Shown: positions 1 to 6,698, counted from the stretch's first letter. The stretch: 7,289 nt of DNA from Candidatus Zhuqueibacterota bacterium (GCA_016934435.1 JAFGSU010000310.1:1-7289), one strand, 5' to 3'. Made by a program: numbers and translations. Notes: a model not told the origin generated them from the sequence alone.

Positions 1-317
1 CCACCGTCAAGTGCCCTGTGCATTCTAAGCCCATATAGGATATTTTCGATTACCGATAAATGTGGGAAGAGGAAATATTCCTGATAGACGAATCCAATTC
101 CCCTCTTTTCAGGTGCCTGATAGGTGATATCGCGGTCGTCGAGAAATATTTTGCCGGTTTGTGGTTTCCAGAAACCGGCAAGCGTCTCCAACAGCAGCGT
201 CTTGCCCGCTCCGCACGGACCCAGCAGCACAAAATAATCACCTTTTGTCAGCTCGAGGGAGATGTCATGCAGCTGAAAACTCCCCCACATTCTGGTTAGA
301 TTTTCAATCTTCAACAT
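1..317 (-). CDS. wtpC: Tungstate/molybdate ABC transporter ATPase, partial (C-terminus beyond window)
   Basis: This is the nucleotide-binding subunit of an ABC importer, expected on the cytoplasmic face of the inner membrane bound to the permease encoded just upstream. Only the first 105 codons are in the window. They contain the Walker A motif GPCGAGKT (residues 33-40) and the Q-loop region with YQEYFLFPHLSV (Q79), which matches the molybdate/tungstate/sulfate importer ATPases well. The signature motif, Walker B and H-loop lie off the left edge, so completeness cannot be judged. The ATG at 317-315 lies inside the last codons of the permease gene, giving a 14-base overlap. I see no Shine-Dalgarno sequence in front of it, which suggests translational coupling. 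The family call is strong; the substrate is taken from the neighbouring WtpA-like binding protein. Confidence 0.9.
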   Translation of the reverse strand, partial: MLKIENLTRMWGSFQLHDISLELTKGDYFVLLGPCGAGKTLLLETLAGFWKPQTGKIFLDDRDITYQAPEKRGIGFVYQEYFLFPHLSVIENILYGLRMHRALDG

Positions 318-1512
318 GTTGATATTTGATCGTTAGAATTCCTGTTTTCATATGAGTGAGCCACCTGAGAACGATAAATGCCCAGAGGCAAAAAATAATC
401 ACCAGGATGGCGATGGGTTTGGCTTCTTCAATCCCGAACTGCGTGAACGTATCATAGGTAAATATCGCCACAGTAAATGGATGATAAGCCAGTACCATGA
501 GACTGCCGACCTCCGAAAGCGCTCTGGCCCATGATAGAATGCACCCGTTCAGGATACCGGGCAAGGCCAGGGGCAGCGATATCCGCCAAAATGTTTTTGC
601 TGCCGAAGCGCCCAGATTCCGGCTTACATTTTCCAATTTTGGATTGATGGATAAAAAAGCGTTCATACTGCTTTTGATGAGAAAGGGCGCGCTGACAAAA
701 ATCTGCGCCATCACGATTCCTACCACACTGCCGGCAATATTCACATGCAACTGCTGCGCCAGAAAATGACCGATCGGAGTTTTAGGGCCCAGTATGGCCA
801 GCAGGGCGATGCCCACGATGCTCTGGGGAATGAGGATAGGCAGGTCGATCATAGACTCCACCACATGTTTACCCTTGAAATCCATCCTCGCCAAGCCATA
901 TGACAGGGGCACGCCGAATAATAAAATGAATCCTGTGGATAAGGTTGCCGTTAATAAGCTCAAACCAAGCGAACGTTGAAATTCGGAAAGTTTAAGGGTG
1001 ACCAGCAAAGTCTGCGGATTGCTCTGAAATACGAGATAGGCAAGAGGAAAAAGAATCAATAAAAGGATGAAAAAACCGAAAGAAAAGGCGATGAATAGAA
1101 AATTTGATTGCCATTTTTTCTTTACTTCCCAGAATAATGCGTACAGGGCGCACAAAAACAGGGAGGATTGAATCCAGTAGGGTGGAATCAGGATGATGCT
1201 GAAAAAGAGAATGATAAGGTAGCCTAAAAGATAAGGATTTCGAAAAAAGGTTGAATAAAGAACCAGAAAAAGAGAAAAAATCAAAAATCTGCCTGAATAG
1301 ATAAAGAGGACAAAGAATAAAACAAAATAACCCGCCAGATAGGGAATGAGTCTTGCCGGTTTTGTTAAAAAACCAACCAGAATGAACAGGAGATGGGCCG
1401 TGAGCAGTACAAAATTGGTGCCCATATCCATTAATTTTGACAATAAAAACAGATGAATGAATGCCGCCAAAATGCTCAGGATGATGAAACCGAACACCTT
1501 TTGCTTATTCAC
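304..1512 (-). CDS. wtpB: Tungstate/molybdate ABC transporter permease with extended hydrophobic N-terminus
   Basis: This inner-membrane permease would move tungstate or molybdate delivered by the binding protein. The C-terminal part (about residues 180-385) is a standard binding-protein-dependent permease domain. It includes the EAA loop around residues 299-320 (GASAAKTFWRISLPLALPG), which docks on the ATPase, followed by LSEVGSLMVLAYHPFT as in ModB/WtpB proteins. The protein is 402 residues, whereas ModB/WtpB proteins are usually about 220-270. The excess is an N-terminal stretch (about 1-145) made almost entirely of hydrophobic segments, near residues 7-25, 33-49, 57-72, 75-90, 95-110 and 114-128, then a basic patch (KKKW, 131-134). 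I do not recognise this extension. Translation starts at GTG (1512-1510) inside the end of the binding-protein gene (8-base overlap); an AAAGGG in that gene's last codons could serve as its ribosome binding site. The gene overlaps the ATPase start by 14 bases. Confidence 0.9.
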   Translation of the reverse strand: MNKQKVFGFIILSILAAFIHLFLLSKLMDMGTNFVLLTAHLLFILVGFLTKPARLIPYLAGYFVLFFVLFIYSGRFLIFSLFLVLYSTFFRNPYLLGYLIILFFSIILIPPYWIQSSLFLCALYALFWEVKKKWQSNFLFIAFSFGFFILLLILFPLAYLVFQSNPQTLLVTLKLSEFQRSLGLSLLTATLSTGFILLFGVPLSYGLARMDFKGKHVVESMIDLPILIPQSIVGIALLAILGPKTPIGHFLAQQLHVNIAGSVVGIVMAQIFVSAPFLIKSSMNAFLSINPKLENVSRNLGASAAKTFWRISLPLALPGILNGCILSWARALSEVGSLMVLAYHPFTVAIFTYDTFTQFGIEEAKPIAILVIIFCLWAFIVLRWLTHMKTGILTIKYQHVED

Positions 1513-2446
1513 CGAAGAACCCTTTCAACTCTTCGGGAATGGATTCTACAGGTGCGGCGACCGGCGGTGTAAGCGGGGGTTGGCCGTTTCTTGACAGAAT
1601 TTTCCTGCCCTCATCGCCCAGCAAAAATTGGATAAATTTTATCGCCATCGGACGATTAGGTGCGTCCTTTGGAATGGAAATTCCATAGACGATGGGGGAT
1701 CCGACGACGGTTTGGAATTCTCCCCGCTTTTTGCCGGTAATCCTCACACTCACTTTGCTGTAGAGCGAATCCAACCGGGGATTGGTCAAATCGATTTCCT
1801 GCGGCAGTTCGATGTAGCGAAGTCGATGTTGCACGGCGATGGAGAGGTACTCGAATGCATAATCCAAAAAGAGGGACTCCAGGAGCGGTAAAAGTTCGAT
1901 CTCCGATGGTCTGATATTATTCTCAGGACAGCGTTCGTTCAAAGCTTCATAGATACTTTTGCCATCCATTTTTTCTTTATAATAGAGGTCCGCCAGTTTC
2001 CACACCATCAAAGTGCGATAGCCGCAGGGATCGAGATTTTCATCCGATCGTCCAAAGCGGACATCCTCGCGCATGAGGATGCGATACCAGTTGTTCGAAT
2101 CGATTTCCGACGCGTATTTGCTTCTCTCGGTAAAGGCGATCACCATCTGGTTGCGGGCGAATTTTATCTGCCAATCGGCATGGTCAGGCATGAGGAGTTC
2201 TTCGATCACCTTGTAATCGGAAACCGCGACGACGTCGGCGAGGCGATAGAGTTCGGAAATTTTTCGTGCGGTTTCGCGGCTGCCCGCCGCCTCCCTTTTT
2301 ATCGCCAATGCGGGATGCTTCTTGTTAAATGCTGTTGCCAGGTCCGCCATCGGCTGCGAAAGGCTGCCCGCATGAAAAATCATCAGGCTCTCTCTATTGT
2401 CGCAGGCAAAAAAGAATAGAGCTAAAATAATTAGTATTTTTCTCAT
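1505..2446 (-). CDS. wtpA: Tungstate/molybdate-binding lipoprotein of ABC importer (WtpA-like)
   Basis: This is a periplasmic substrate-binding protein, probably lipid-anchored, that would capture tungstate or molybdate for the adjacent permease. From the ATG at 2446 it is 313 residues. A signal peptide (MRKILIILALFFFAC) ends at a probable lipidation Cys15, although Phe at the -3 and -2 lipobox positions is atypical. WtpA family features are visible: HAGSLSQP (25-32), REAAGSRETARKI (51-63), DVVAVSDY (71-78), FARNQMVIAFT (96-106), NNWYRIL (118-124) and DPCGYRTLM (139-147). Archaeal relatives coordinate the oxyanion through side-chain carboxylates; Asp139 and Glu199 (in DYAFEY) are my inferred candidates. 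The start at 2446 forms an ATGA overlap with the DOMON stop. An in-frame ATG at 2461 would add five residues before the Arg-Lys of the signal peptide and looks less likely. Choosing tungstate over molybdate is not possible from sequence. Confidence 0.9.
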   Translation of the reverse strand: MRKILIILALFFFACDNRESLMIFHAGSLSQPMADLATAFNKKHPALAIKREAAGSRETARKISELYRLADVVAVSDYKVIEELLMPDHADWQIKFARNQMVIAFTERSKYASEIDSNNWYRILMREDVRFGRSDENLDPCGYRTLMVWKLADLYYKEKMDGKSIYEALNERCPENNIRPSEIELLPLLESLFLDYAFEYLSIAVQHRLRYIELPQEIDLTNPRLDSLYSKVSVRITGKKRGEFQTVVGSPIVYGISIPKDAPNRPMAIKFIQFLLGDEGRKILSRNGQPPLTPPVAAPVESIPEELKGFFGE

Positions 2447-3027
2447 TGATGTCCCGGGCATATTGAAAATTGTTCAACCATCCAATCTGTGGGTTGTTGA
2501 GAAAAATCTTTGCTCTCATCGTTATAAGCAATTAATAAGCCGTATGTTTGGGATGGTTTAAATCCGCGAGCACACAAACGGTAAGAAAATTCAAAGGTAG
2601 AGCCATTATCACGCTCCCTGCCTGCTGTTTTTACGATGAGTCTTTTATTCTTCATACTCCGCCGAATCTTTAAATATTTATAAGACCAGAGTTCCTCCCT
2701 GCTGATAACACTATCATCCAGGCATGCAAACAGGATCATATCCGCCGCGCGCGTGGTCGTTGATCCAAATGCGAGTCCGATCCAGCCTGTGCAGTCACTG
2801 CTGAGGCCGACATGGACGAGCGAGTCGTCGCAAACCCAGCTCAGGGCGATGCCCCGGTATGGATTTTTATAGGTGATGGGATATTCGCTCTGTTTTATAT
2901 AGCCATCCACTTCCACCATGATGACTTTTTCTTTTGGAATTTCCAGTACGCCTTCTTCACAGGCGAATAGTTCCGGGTACAAAAGCAGTGCTACGGCAAA
3001 CACCGCCAGTCGGTAAGATTTTCTCAT
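2443..3027 (-). CDS. Exported DOMON-domain protein
   Basis: A 194-residue protein with a signal sequence (MRKSYRLAVFAVALLLYPEL) ending in LFAC, a plausible lipobox with Cys23. The remainder (about 35-190) matches a single DOMON domain: VDGYIKQSEYP near the start, a beta-strand with GWIGLAFG at 81-88, AADMILF at 94-100, a central set of strands, and a closing TDWMVEQFSI. DOMON domains are extracytoplasmic beta-sandwiches that bind heme b or sugars. Axial heme ligands are not obvious; Met97 is a candidate, and the only histidines are His72 and His193. I chose the ATG at 3027 because it overlaps the upstream TGA as ATGA and puts Arg-Lys directly before the hydrophobic core. A GTG at 3054 in the same frame would add nine residues. 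The stop overlaps the wtpA start in the same ATGA fashion, tying this gene to the importer. The ligand and role are unknown. Confidence 0.82.
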   Translation of the reverse strand: MRKSYRLAVFAVALLLYPELFACEEGVLEIPKEKVIMVEVDGYIKQSEYPITYKNPYRGIALSWVCDDSLVHVGLSSDCTGWIGLAFGSTTTRAADMILFACLDDSVISREELWSYKYLKIRRSMKNKRLIVKTAGRERDNGSTFEFSYRLCARGFKPSQTYGLLIAYNDESKDFSQQPTDWMVEQFSICPGHQ

Positions 3028-5351
3028 TTCAAACATATACATTTTTTCACGCACTCAAAACCATCCGTAACCAAACGATAAAAATAGACGCCGGTGGCAA
3101 CTGCTCGGCGATGCCGATCCATACCGTCAAATACGACTATATGCCAGCCGGCCACAAAATAATCATCTGCGATGGTTTTAACTTTCTGTCCTAACATATC
3201 ATAAACGGTAATCTTGACCAGACTTTCTTTTAAAAGATGAAAGCGGATGGTGGTCTCCGAGTTGAATGGATTGGGATAATTCTGGGATAGTTGAAAATCA
3301 TTTGCAAGCGTGGATGTGTTTTCATCAACCTTGGTTATCGGCAGGTATCGAAAAACATCGCCGTAGGGAGTGGTGCCGGCATAGATGGAGCCATCGGAGG
3401 CGTAGAGCAACGTCAGGCATTCGAACGCGCCGTCCAGACCGCCGGTTGAATACCAGGATTGCCCTCCATCCGCTGAGGCAAAGACGACTGAATCCGGAGC
3501 CGGTTGTATGCCTGCATACAGGGTACCGGTACGATCTTCTATCAATGTATAAACCCGATCGCTATGAACGCCGTCTCCGCGCAGGATTTTCGAGCATTCG
3601 GTCCAAGTTGTGCCATGATCCGTAGATTTACAAACGTATCCGCCGCCTTTGCCGACGCCGTGCGACGGCGTCCGGCCGGTTACATATATCGTGCCATCAT
3701 GGGTTTCAAATAAATGATCGGCGCCCCAATCTACTTCTCGGTCGGATATGACCGTGGTCGTATCCCAGGTAATGCCGTAATTGGTTGTTCTGTAGATGAT
3801 AACGCCCGTATTATGGCTCCAGCCACCGGTGAAAATGGCCCCGCTCTTGCTTTGATAAATGAATTTGCAGGGATTGAGATGGGGCAGGAGCGCCACCTCG
3901 GCCCAGGATAACCCGCCATCGCTGCTGCGGAAAATGCGCCCTCGATTGAGCAGATCGGATGGCGACGTCCCGGCCCAGATATCGCCATTTTTCAATCGGA
4001 TCAGACTGCGCACCGCTTTGGCGCCGGGAAGGTCGGCGGTCGGAATCCAGGCATTTCCTCTATTCGTCGATTTAAACACATCTCCTCTGGGATAGGTGCC
4101 GGCATAAATGGTATCGCCACGGACGATCAGGGTATAGACCGCCATCACACCGGGAAGTTCCGCGCAGGGTGTCCACGTCATGCCATTATCATTGGTCTTA
4201 AAGACCTTCCCCTTCATGGTGGTGTCCTCACAGGCCGTGGCGGCATATATAATTCCCTGAGCGCCTTCCTTCAAATCATATACATAAATCGCTTTTTTGA
4301 GTTCACCCGTTTTCAGCCAATTACCATAACCCTGCACCAGGCGATGGGGGTATAAGGCGTTTCTTGAGGCCACCCAGATATCCTCATCGCCTCGGGCGCC
4401 TTCCCACGATTCAGAGCCGATCCATAATTCGCTGCCATCGGGTGTTTCATAGGGCGAACAGGCCTCTAAATCACAATTTACCGGCGCCGCGATAACCTGT
4501 ACCGGTCCCCATCCAGAGTCGGTTTTTGTGCACACATAAATATCCCCGGCGCCGTATCTTCCTTCAGCGCGGGGCGGGCCGCCGTGGCTGGTGAAATAGA
4601 ATCGCTGTCCGTCATAACTTTCAAAGGGTCGGGATTCTTCATTAAACGTATTGACCGGAGGCCCAAAATTTATAACCGAACTCCAGGATGAACCATCCCA
4701 TCGCGCAATCCAAATATCTGAGCCGCCACATCCCTCAGGCCGGTTCGAGGTAAAATAGAGTCGCTTGCCGTCAGCCGAAATGGCCGGGTGCTCGTCATTT
4801 TTTTCGGTATTGACCGGCGCCGGCAGCGCGATGGGTTCGGTCCAATTACCGTTGACAAAAGTGGACATGTAGATATCTTCATCCCCCTCGCTCCACCGAT
4901 TGAAGTACAGGGTGTCGCAATTCCAGGTACAACTCGGCCGCCGCTCATTGGCGCCTGTATTGATCAGAGGCCCCATATTTTTTTCTTCACCCCAGCGGTG
5001 ACGAACACTATCCCATTCACTGATATAGATATCCCAATTTTCGGTCCCGCCGGGACCGCTTTGATGACCGGGACGCGGAGGTCCGGCAAAATTGATTGAG
5101 GCGAACAGTAAAAATCGGCCATCGCCGCTTCGCCATGGGTAACACTCGGCGTCATAATTACAGAGATCAGAGCTCTGAGGTATGCCCCAGCCGCCGTCAT
5201 ACTCATCCGAATTTGCCTCCTGCGCGTTCAGGATCGCCGAGTAAGGCATATAATCAACCCAATATCTTTTCCTCGGATCACAGGCCCGCAGAGAGGTAAC
5301 AGAAAGTAGGGTGATCCATGCTGTGGCGATTAGAATTGCTTTTCTTGCCAT
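3024..5351 (-). CDS. Secreted PD40/Asp-box beta-propeller protein with T9SS type A sorting domain
   Basis: A 775-residue exported protein of unknown specific function. A signal peptide covers about residues 1-23. Residues about 73-330 contain at least four TolB-type PD40 repeats with phrases such as ADGKRLYFTSNRPEG then SDIWIARW (193-218), YDGQRFYFTS (246-255) and PDGSELWIG (304-312). Residues about 365-670 carry six Asp-box (BNR) motifs at roughly 386, 428, 476, 522, 576 and 626 (for example SSDGGLSW and SADGGQSW), typical of a sialidase-like or photosynthesis-stability-factor-like propeller. I see no enzyme active site. Residues 684-775 form a T9SS type A sorting domain: QNYPNPFN, TIRFHL, VYDMLGQKVKT, ATGVYFYRL. 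Its end, FECVKKCICLK, has three cysteines where hydrophobic residues are usual. A weak AAAGG (5365-5361) precedes the ATG. The TGA overlaps the ATG of the DOMON gene, so a surface or secreted propeller appears to be co-translated with an oxyanion importer. Confidence 0.92.
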   Translation of the reverse strand: MARKAILIATAWITLLSVTSLRACDPRKRYWVDYMPYSAILNAQEANSDEYDGGWGIPQSSDLCNYDAECYPWRSGDGRFLLFASINFAGPPRPGHQSGPGGTENWDIYISEWDSVRHRWGEEKNMGPLINTGANERRPSCTWNCDTLYFNRWSEGDEDIYMSTFVNGNWTEPIALPAPVNTEKNDEHPAISADGKRLYFTSNRPEGCGGSDIWIARWDGSSWSSVINFGPPVNTFNEESRPFESYDGQRFYFTSHGGPPRAEGRYGAGDIYVCTKTDSGWGPVQVIAAPVNCDLEACSPYETPDGSELWIGSESWEGARGDEDIWVASRNALYPHRLVQGYGNWLKTGELKKAIYVYDLKEGAQGIIYAATACEDTTMKGKVFKTNDNGMTWTPCAELPGVMAVYTLIVRGDTIYAGTYPRGDVFKSTNRGNAWIPTADLPGAKAVRSLIRLKNGDIWAGTSPSDLLNRGRIFRSSDGGLSWAEVALLPHLNPCKFIYQSKSGAIFTGGWSHNTGVIIYRTTNYGITWDTTTVISDREVDWGADHLFETHDGTIYVTGRTPSHGVGKGGGYVCKSTDHGTTWTECSKILRGDGVHSDRVYTLIEDRTGTLYAGIQPAPDSVVFASADGGQSWYSTGGLDGAFECLTLLYASDGSIYAGTTPYGDVFRYLPITKVDENTSTLANDFQLSQNYPNPFNSETTIRFHLLKESLVKITVYDMLGQKVKTIADDYFVAGWHIVVFDGMDRHRRAVATGVYFYRLVTDGFECVKKCICLK

Positions 5352-5443
5352 TTTCTTATACCTTTATTTTAATTTGCATGGACGATGTTCACCGTAACTT
5401 AATTACAGCTCGTTGGGTTACTAATGTGGCTATCATACCCTGT
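5352..5443. other. Short spacer between cytochrome and propeller genes
   Basis: These 92 bases separate two minus-strand genes. I see no strong hairpin followed by a T-run and no convincing -35/-10 pair. The only structure noticed is a weak GGGT/ACCC pairing (5415-5440) with mismatches inside. Read-through from the cytochrome gene is therefore plausible but not shown. Confidence 0.5.
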
Positions 5444-6334
5444 TTACTTAACTTCGATCAACTCAACCCAGTGAGAGTAGCGGCTGGTGTATTGATCCAT
5501 TTCCATAATCAACTGGATTAGGCCATCCCGTCCGGTCATAGGCTTGCCGTTTTTTAGATATGCCAGTAACGCGACCGATTCCGATAAATCCATCTGATCC
5601 TCTCCTAAAGGTACCCTCGCGGCCGGATTCTGCAGCCAGGTTAAAATGGCACGCAATTCCATTTCTGTTAATTGCGCCTCACGGTAAGGATTAATACCGC
5701 CATGGACCTGTTTACCCTTACGCGTAATATCGTGAACCAGATCGAAATTCCATTCCTTGCCCGCCAAGGCAGGAGCGACGAGTTTGCCCTGAGGCGCGGT
5801 CCCTTCACCGTTGATGCCGTGGCATTCATTACATCCTTTGATATTGTAGAGGGCTTCTCCCCTTTGCAGCGAACCGAATAATTCCGGCCATTTGATGACC
5901 GCCAGCCAACCATCACTGCTGGTCACAAAAATGAGTTTACTCGCATTGCTGATATCAGTAAGAGAGGAATCCACGCAAAGTAGTACATCTTTCAAAGAGG
6001 CGCCGGTCCAGGTATTCTTGCCCAATGGCCCCTTTTTTACACCGATGGCTTCATAATCAGTAACGGTGATTTTGGGCAATGCCTGCAAATCATCCAGGCT
6101 GAAGGTGTCCGACCGGTTGCCGATGCGCACTACTATCTTTCGCGTTGTTTTGCTTTCATCGAAATCCGAAAAGGAGGGCGGATGAGTGGAGGGATGCCTC
6201 ATCAAACCAACTGGCCGTGATTCTGATCCTGCCGGCGGCCTTTTGGATGTTGATCCCGTCTGCCCAATAGCTATAAGCAGGACTAGAAGAAAAAACAACA
6301 TGCGCGAACGATCTTCGGAGATGGTGTATTTCAT
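5444..6334 (-). CDS. Secreted fusion of sulfite-oxidase-like (Moco-fold) domain and cytochrome c
   Basis: A 296-residue exported protein. An N-terminal hydrophobic segment (about 11-24) acts as signal peptide or anchor, followed by a Pro/Ser-rich linker to about residue 60. Residues about 66-155 resemble the short form of the sulfite oxidase/molybdopterin-oxidoreductase fold: FSLDDLQALP, VTDYEAIGVKKGPLG, TWTGASLKDVL, SSDGWLAVI. The cysteine that binds molybdenum in true sulfite oxidases is not seen at the expected place, so cofactor binding is doubtful. Residues about 157-262 form a class I cytochrome c with one heme motif, CNECH (168-172). The usual distal Met-Pro segment reads GGINPY (212-217), with Ile214 where Met is expected. 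The start is supported by AGGAG nine bases upstream and a promoter about 130 bases upstream. It is probably a periplasmic electron carrier; the partner is unknown. A 92-base gap separates it from the next gene in the same direction. Confidence 0.9.
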   Translation of the reverse strand: MKYTISEDRSRMLFFLLVLLIAIGQTGSTSKRPPAGSESRPVGLMRHPSTHPPSFSDFDESKTTRKIVVRIGNRSDTFSLDDLQALPKITVTDYEAIGVKKGPLGKNTWTGASLKDVLLCVDSSLTDISNASKLIFVTSSDGWLAVIKWPELFGSLQRGEALYNIKGCNECHGINGEGTAPQGKLVAPALAGKEWNFDLVHDITRKGKQVHGGINPYREAQLTEMELRAILTWLQNPAARVPLGEDQMDLSESVALLAYLKNGKPMTGRDGLIQLIMEMDQYTSRYSHWVELIEVK

Positions 6335-6343
6335 TTTTACACG

Positions 6344-6348
6344 CTCCT
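6344..6348 (-). promoter_or_regulatory. Ribosome binding site of the cytochrome fusion gene
   Basis: AGGAG on the minus strand lies nine bases before the ATG at 6334-6332. It fixes the start at that codon rather than at the later in-frame Met12. Confidence 0.8.
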
Positions 6349-6462
6349 GAATTCATTGCATGTTTATAAAAATTTGCTTCACATCGGATCGTACACAACA
6401 AAAACTCAACCAGGGCAGAATCGATTCTTTGCACTCCTAATGGCCGTTGCTTACACTTTTAT

Positions 6463-6491
6463 AATTTAACTTTTCGAGAGTTCTATGTCAA
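6463..6491 (-). promoter_or_regulatory. Sigma-70-like promoter for the minus-strand cluster
   Basis: On the minus strand a perfect -35 box TTGACA (6491-6486) is followed after exactly 17 bases by TAAATT (6468-6463), which matches the -10 consensus at four of six positions. Transcription would begin near 6456 and leave a leader of roughly 120 bases before the cytochrome ATG. No other strong promoter was found before the downstream genes. In some FCB lineages the primary sigma factor prefers a different -7/-33 consensus, so activity in this host is not assured. Confidence 0.5.
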
Positions 6492-6539
6492 GAAAATATC
6501 TAAAAAAGGACATATTTTCTTTGCATAACACTGTAAAAT

Positions 6540-6698
6540 TTGCTAAAATTGTTGCGAGCCGCAGGTCTGATAAGGCTCGTGAGTGCACACAATGGGCTAA
6601 TCGCTCGTCTGGTGGAGCAACATGGATTTGAGGGGGGCTGGACCTCCTCCCTTAAAATTTCAGCCTCCCACGCCGTACCTGATGCCAACATTCTGACG
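6540..6698 (+). pseudogene. N-terminal remnant of a PEP mutase/isocitrate lyase family gene
   Basis: The 53 codons read from TTG at 6540 match the start of phosphoenolpyruvate mutase-type enzymes very well: IRLVSAHNGLIARLVEQHGF (11-30), then a WTSSLKISAS segment and HAVPDANILT (44-53). In intact family members the next residues continue the TIM barrel, and the full catalytic domain is about 280-300 residues. Here the similarity stops abruptly after ILT. The frame runs on with unrelated Ser/Cys-rich residues to a TAG at 6909-6911. The missing part includes the EDK..K.NS catalytic loop, so no activity is expected. A TAA sits at 6534-6536 just upstream in frame. There is no good ribosome binding site; a weak TTGCAT-17-TAAAAT promoter-like pair (6521-6549) overlaps the start. 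It is either a truncated gene relic or the left half of a deletion junction. Confidence 0.7.

Noticed and set aside
60..299. Plus-strand 79-codon open frame at the left end.
   Set aside because: The opposite strand encodes an ABC ATPase with Walker A and Q-loop in frame, so this is its shadow.
3266..5299. Many plus- and minus-strand open frames of 60-119 codons across the propeller gene.
   Set aside because: They are off-frame shadows of a long, repeat-containing gene with clear domain evidence; their translations are Arg/Pro-rich and low in family-like motifs.
6417..6428. Perfect 12-base palindrome AGAATCGATTCT in the leader of the cytochrome gene, considered as an operator.
   Set aside because: A 12-base perfect palindrome is expected about once or twice by chance in 7.3 kb, and there is no second copy or known regulator motif to support it.
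6521..6549. Plus-strand promoter-like pair TTGCAT and TAAAAT with 17-base spacing.
   Set aside because: The -35 box matches at only three positions, the region is very AT-rich, and the only thing downstream is a gene relic.
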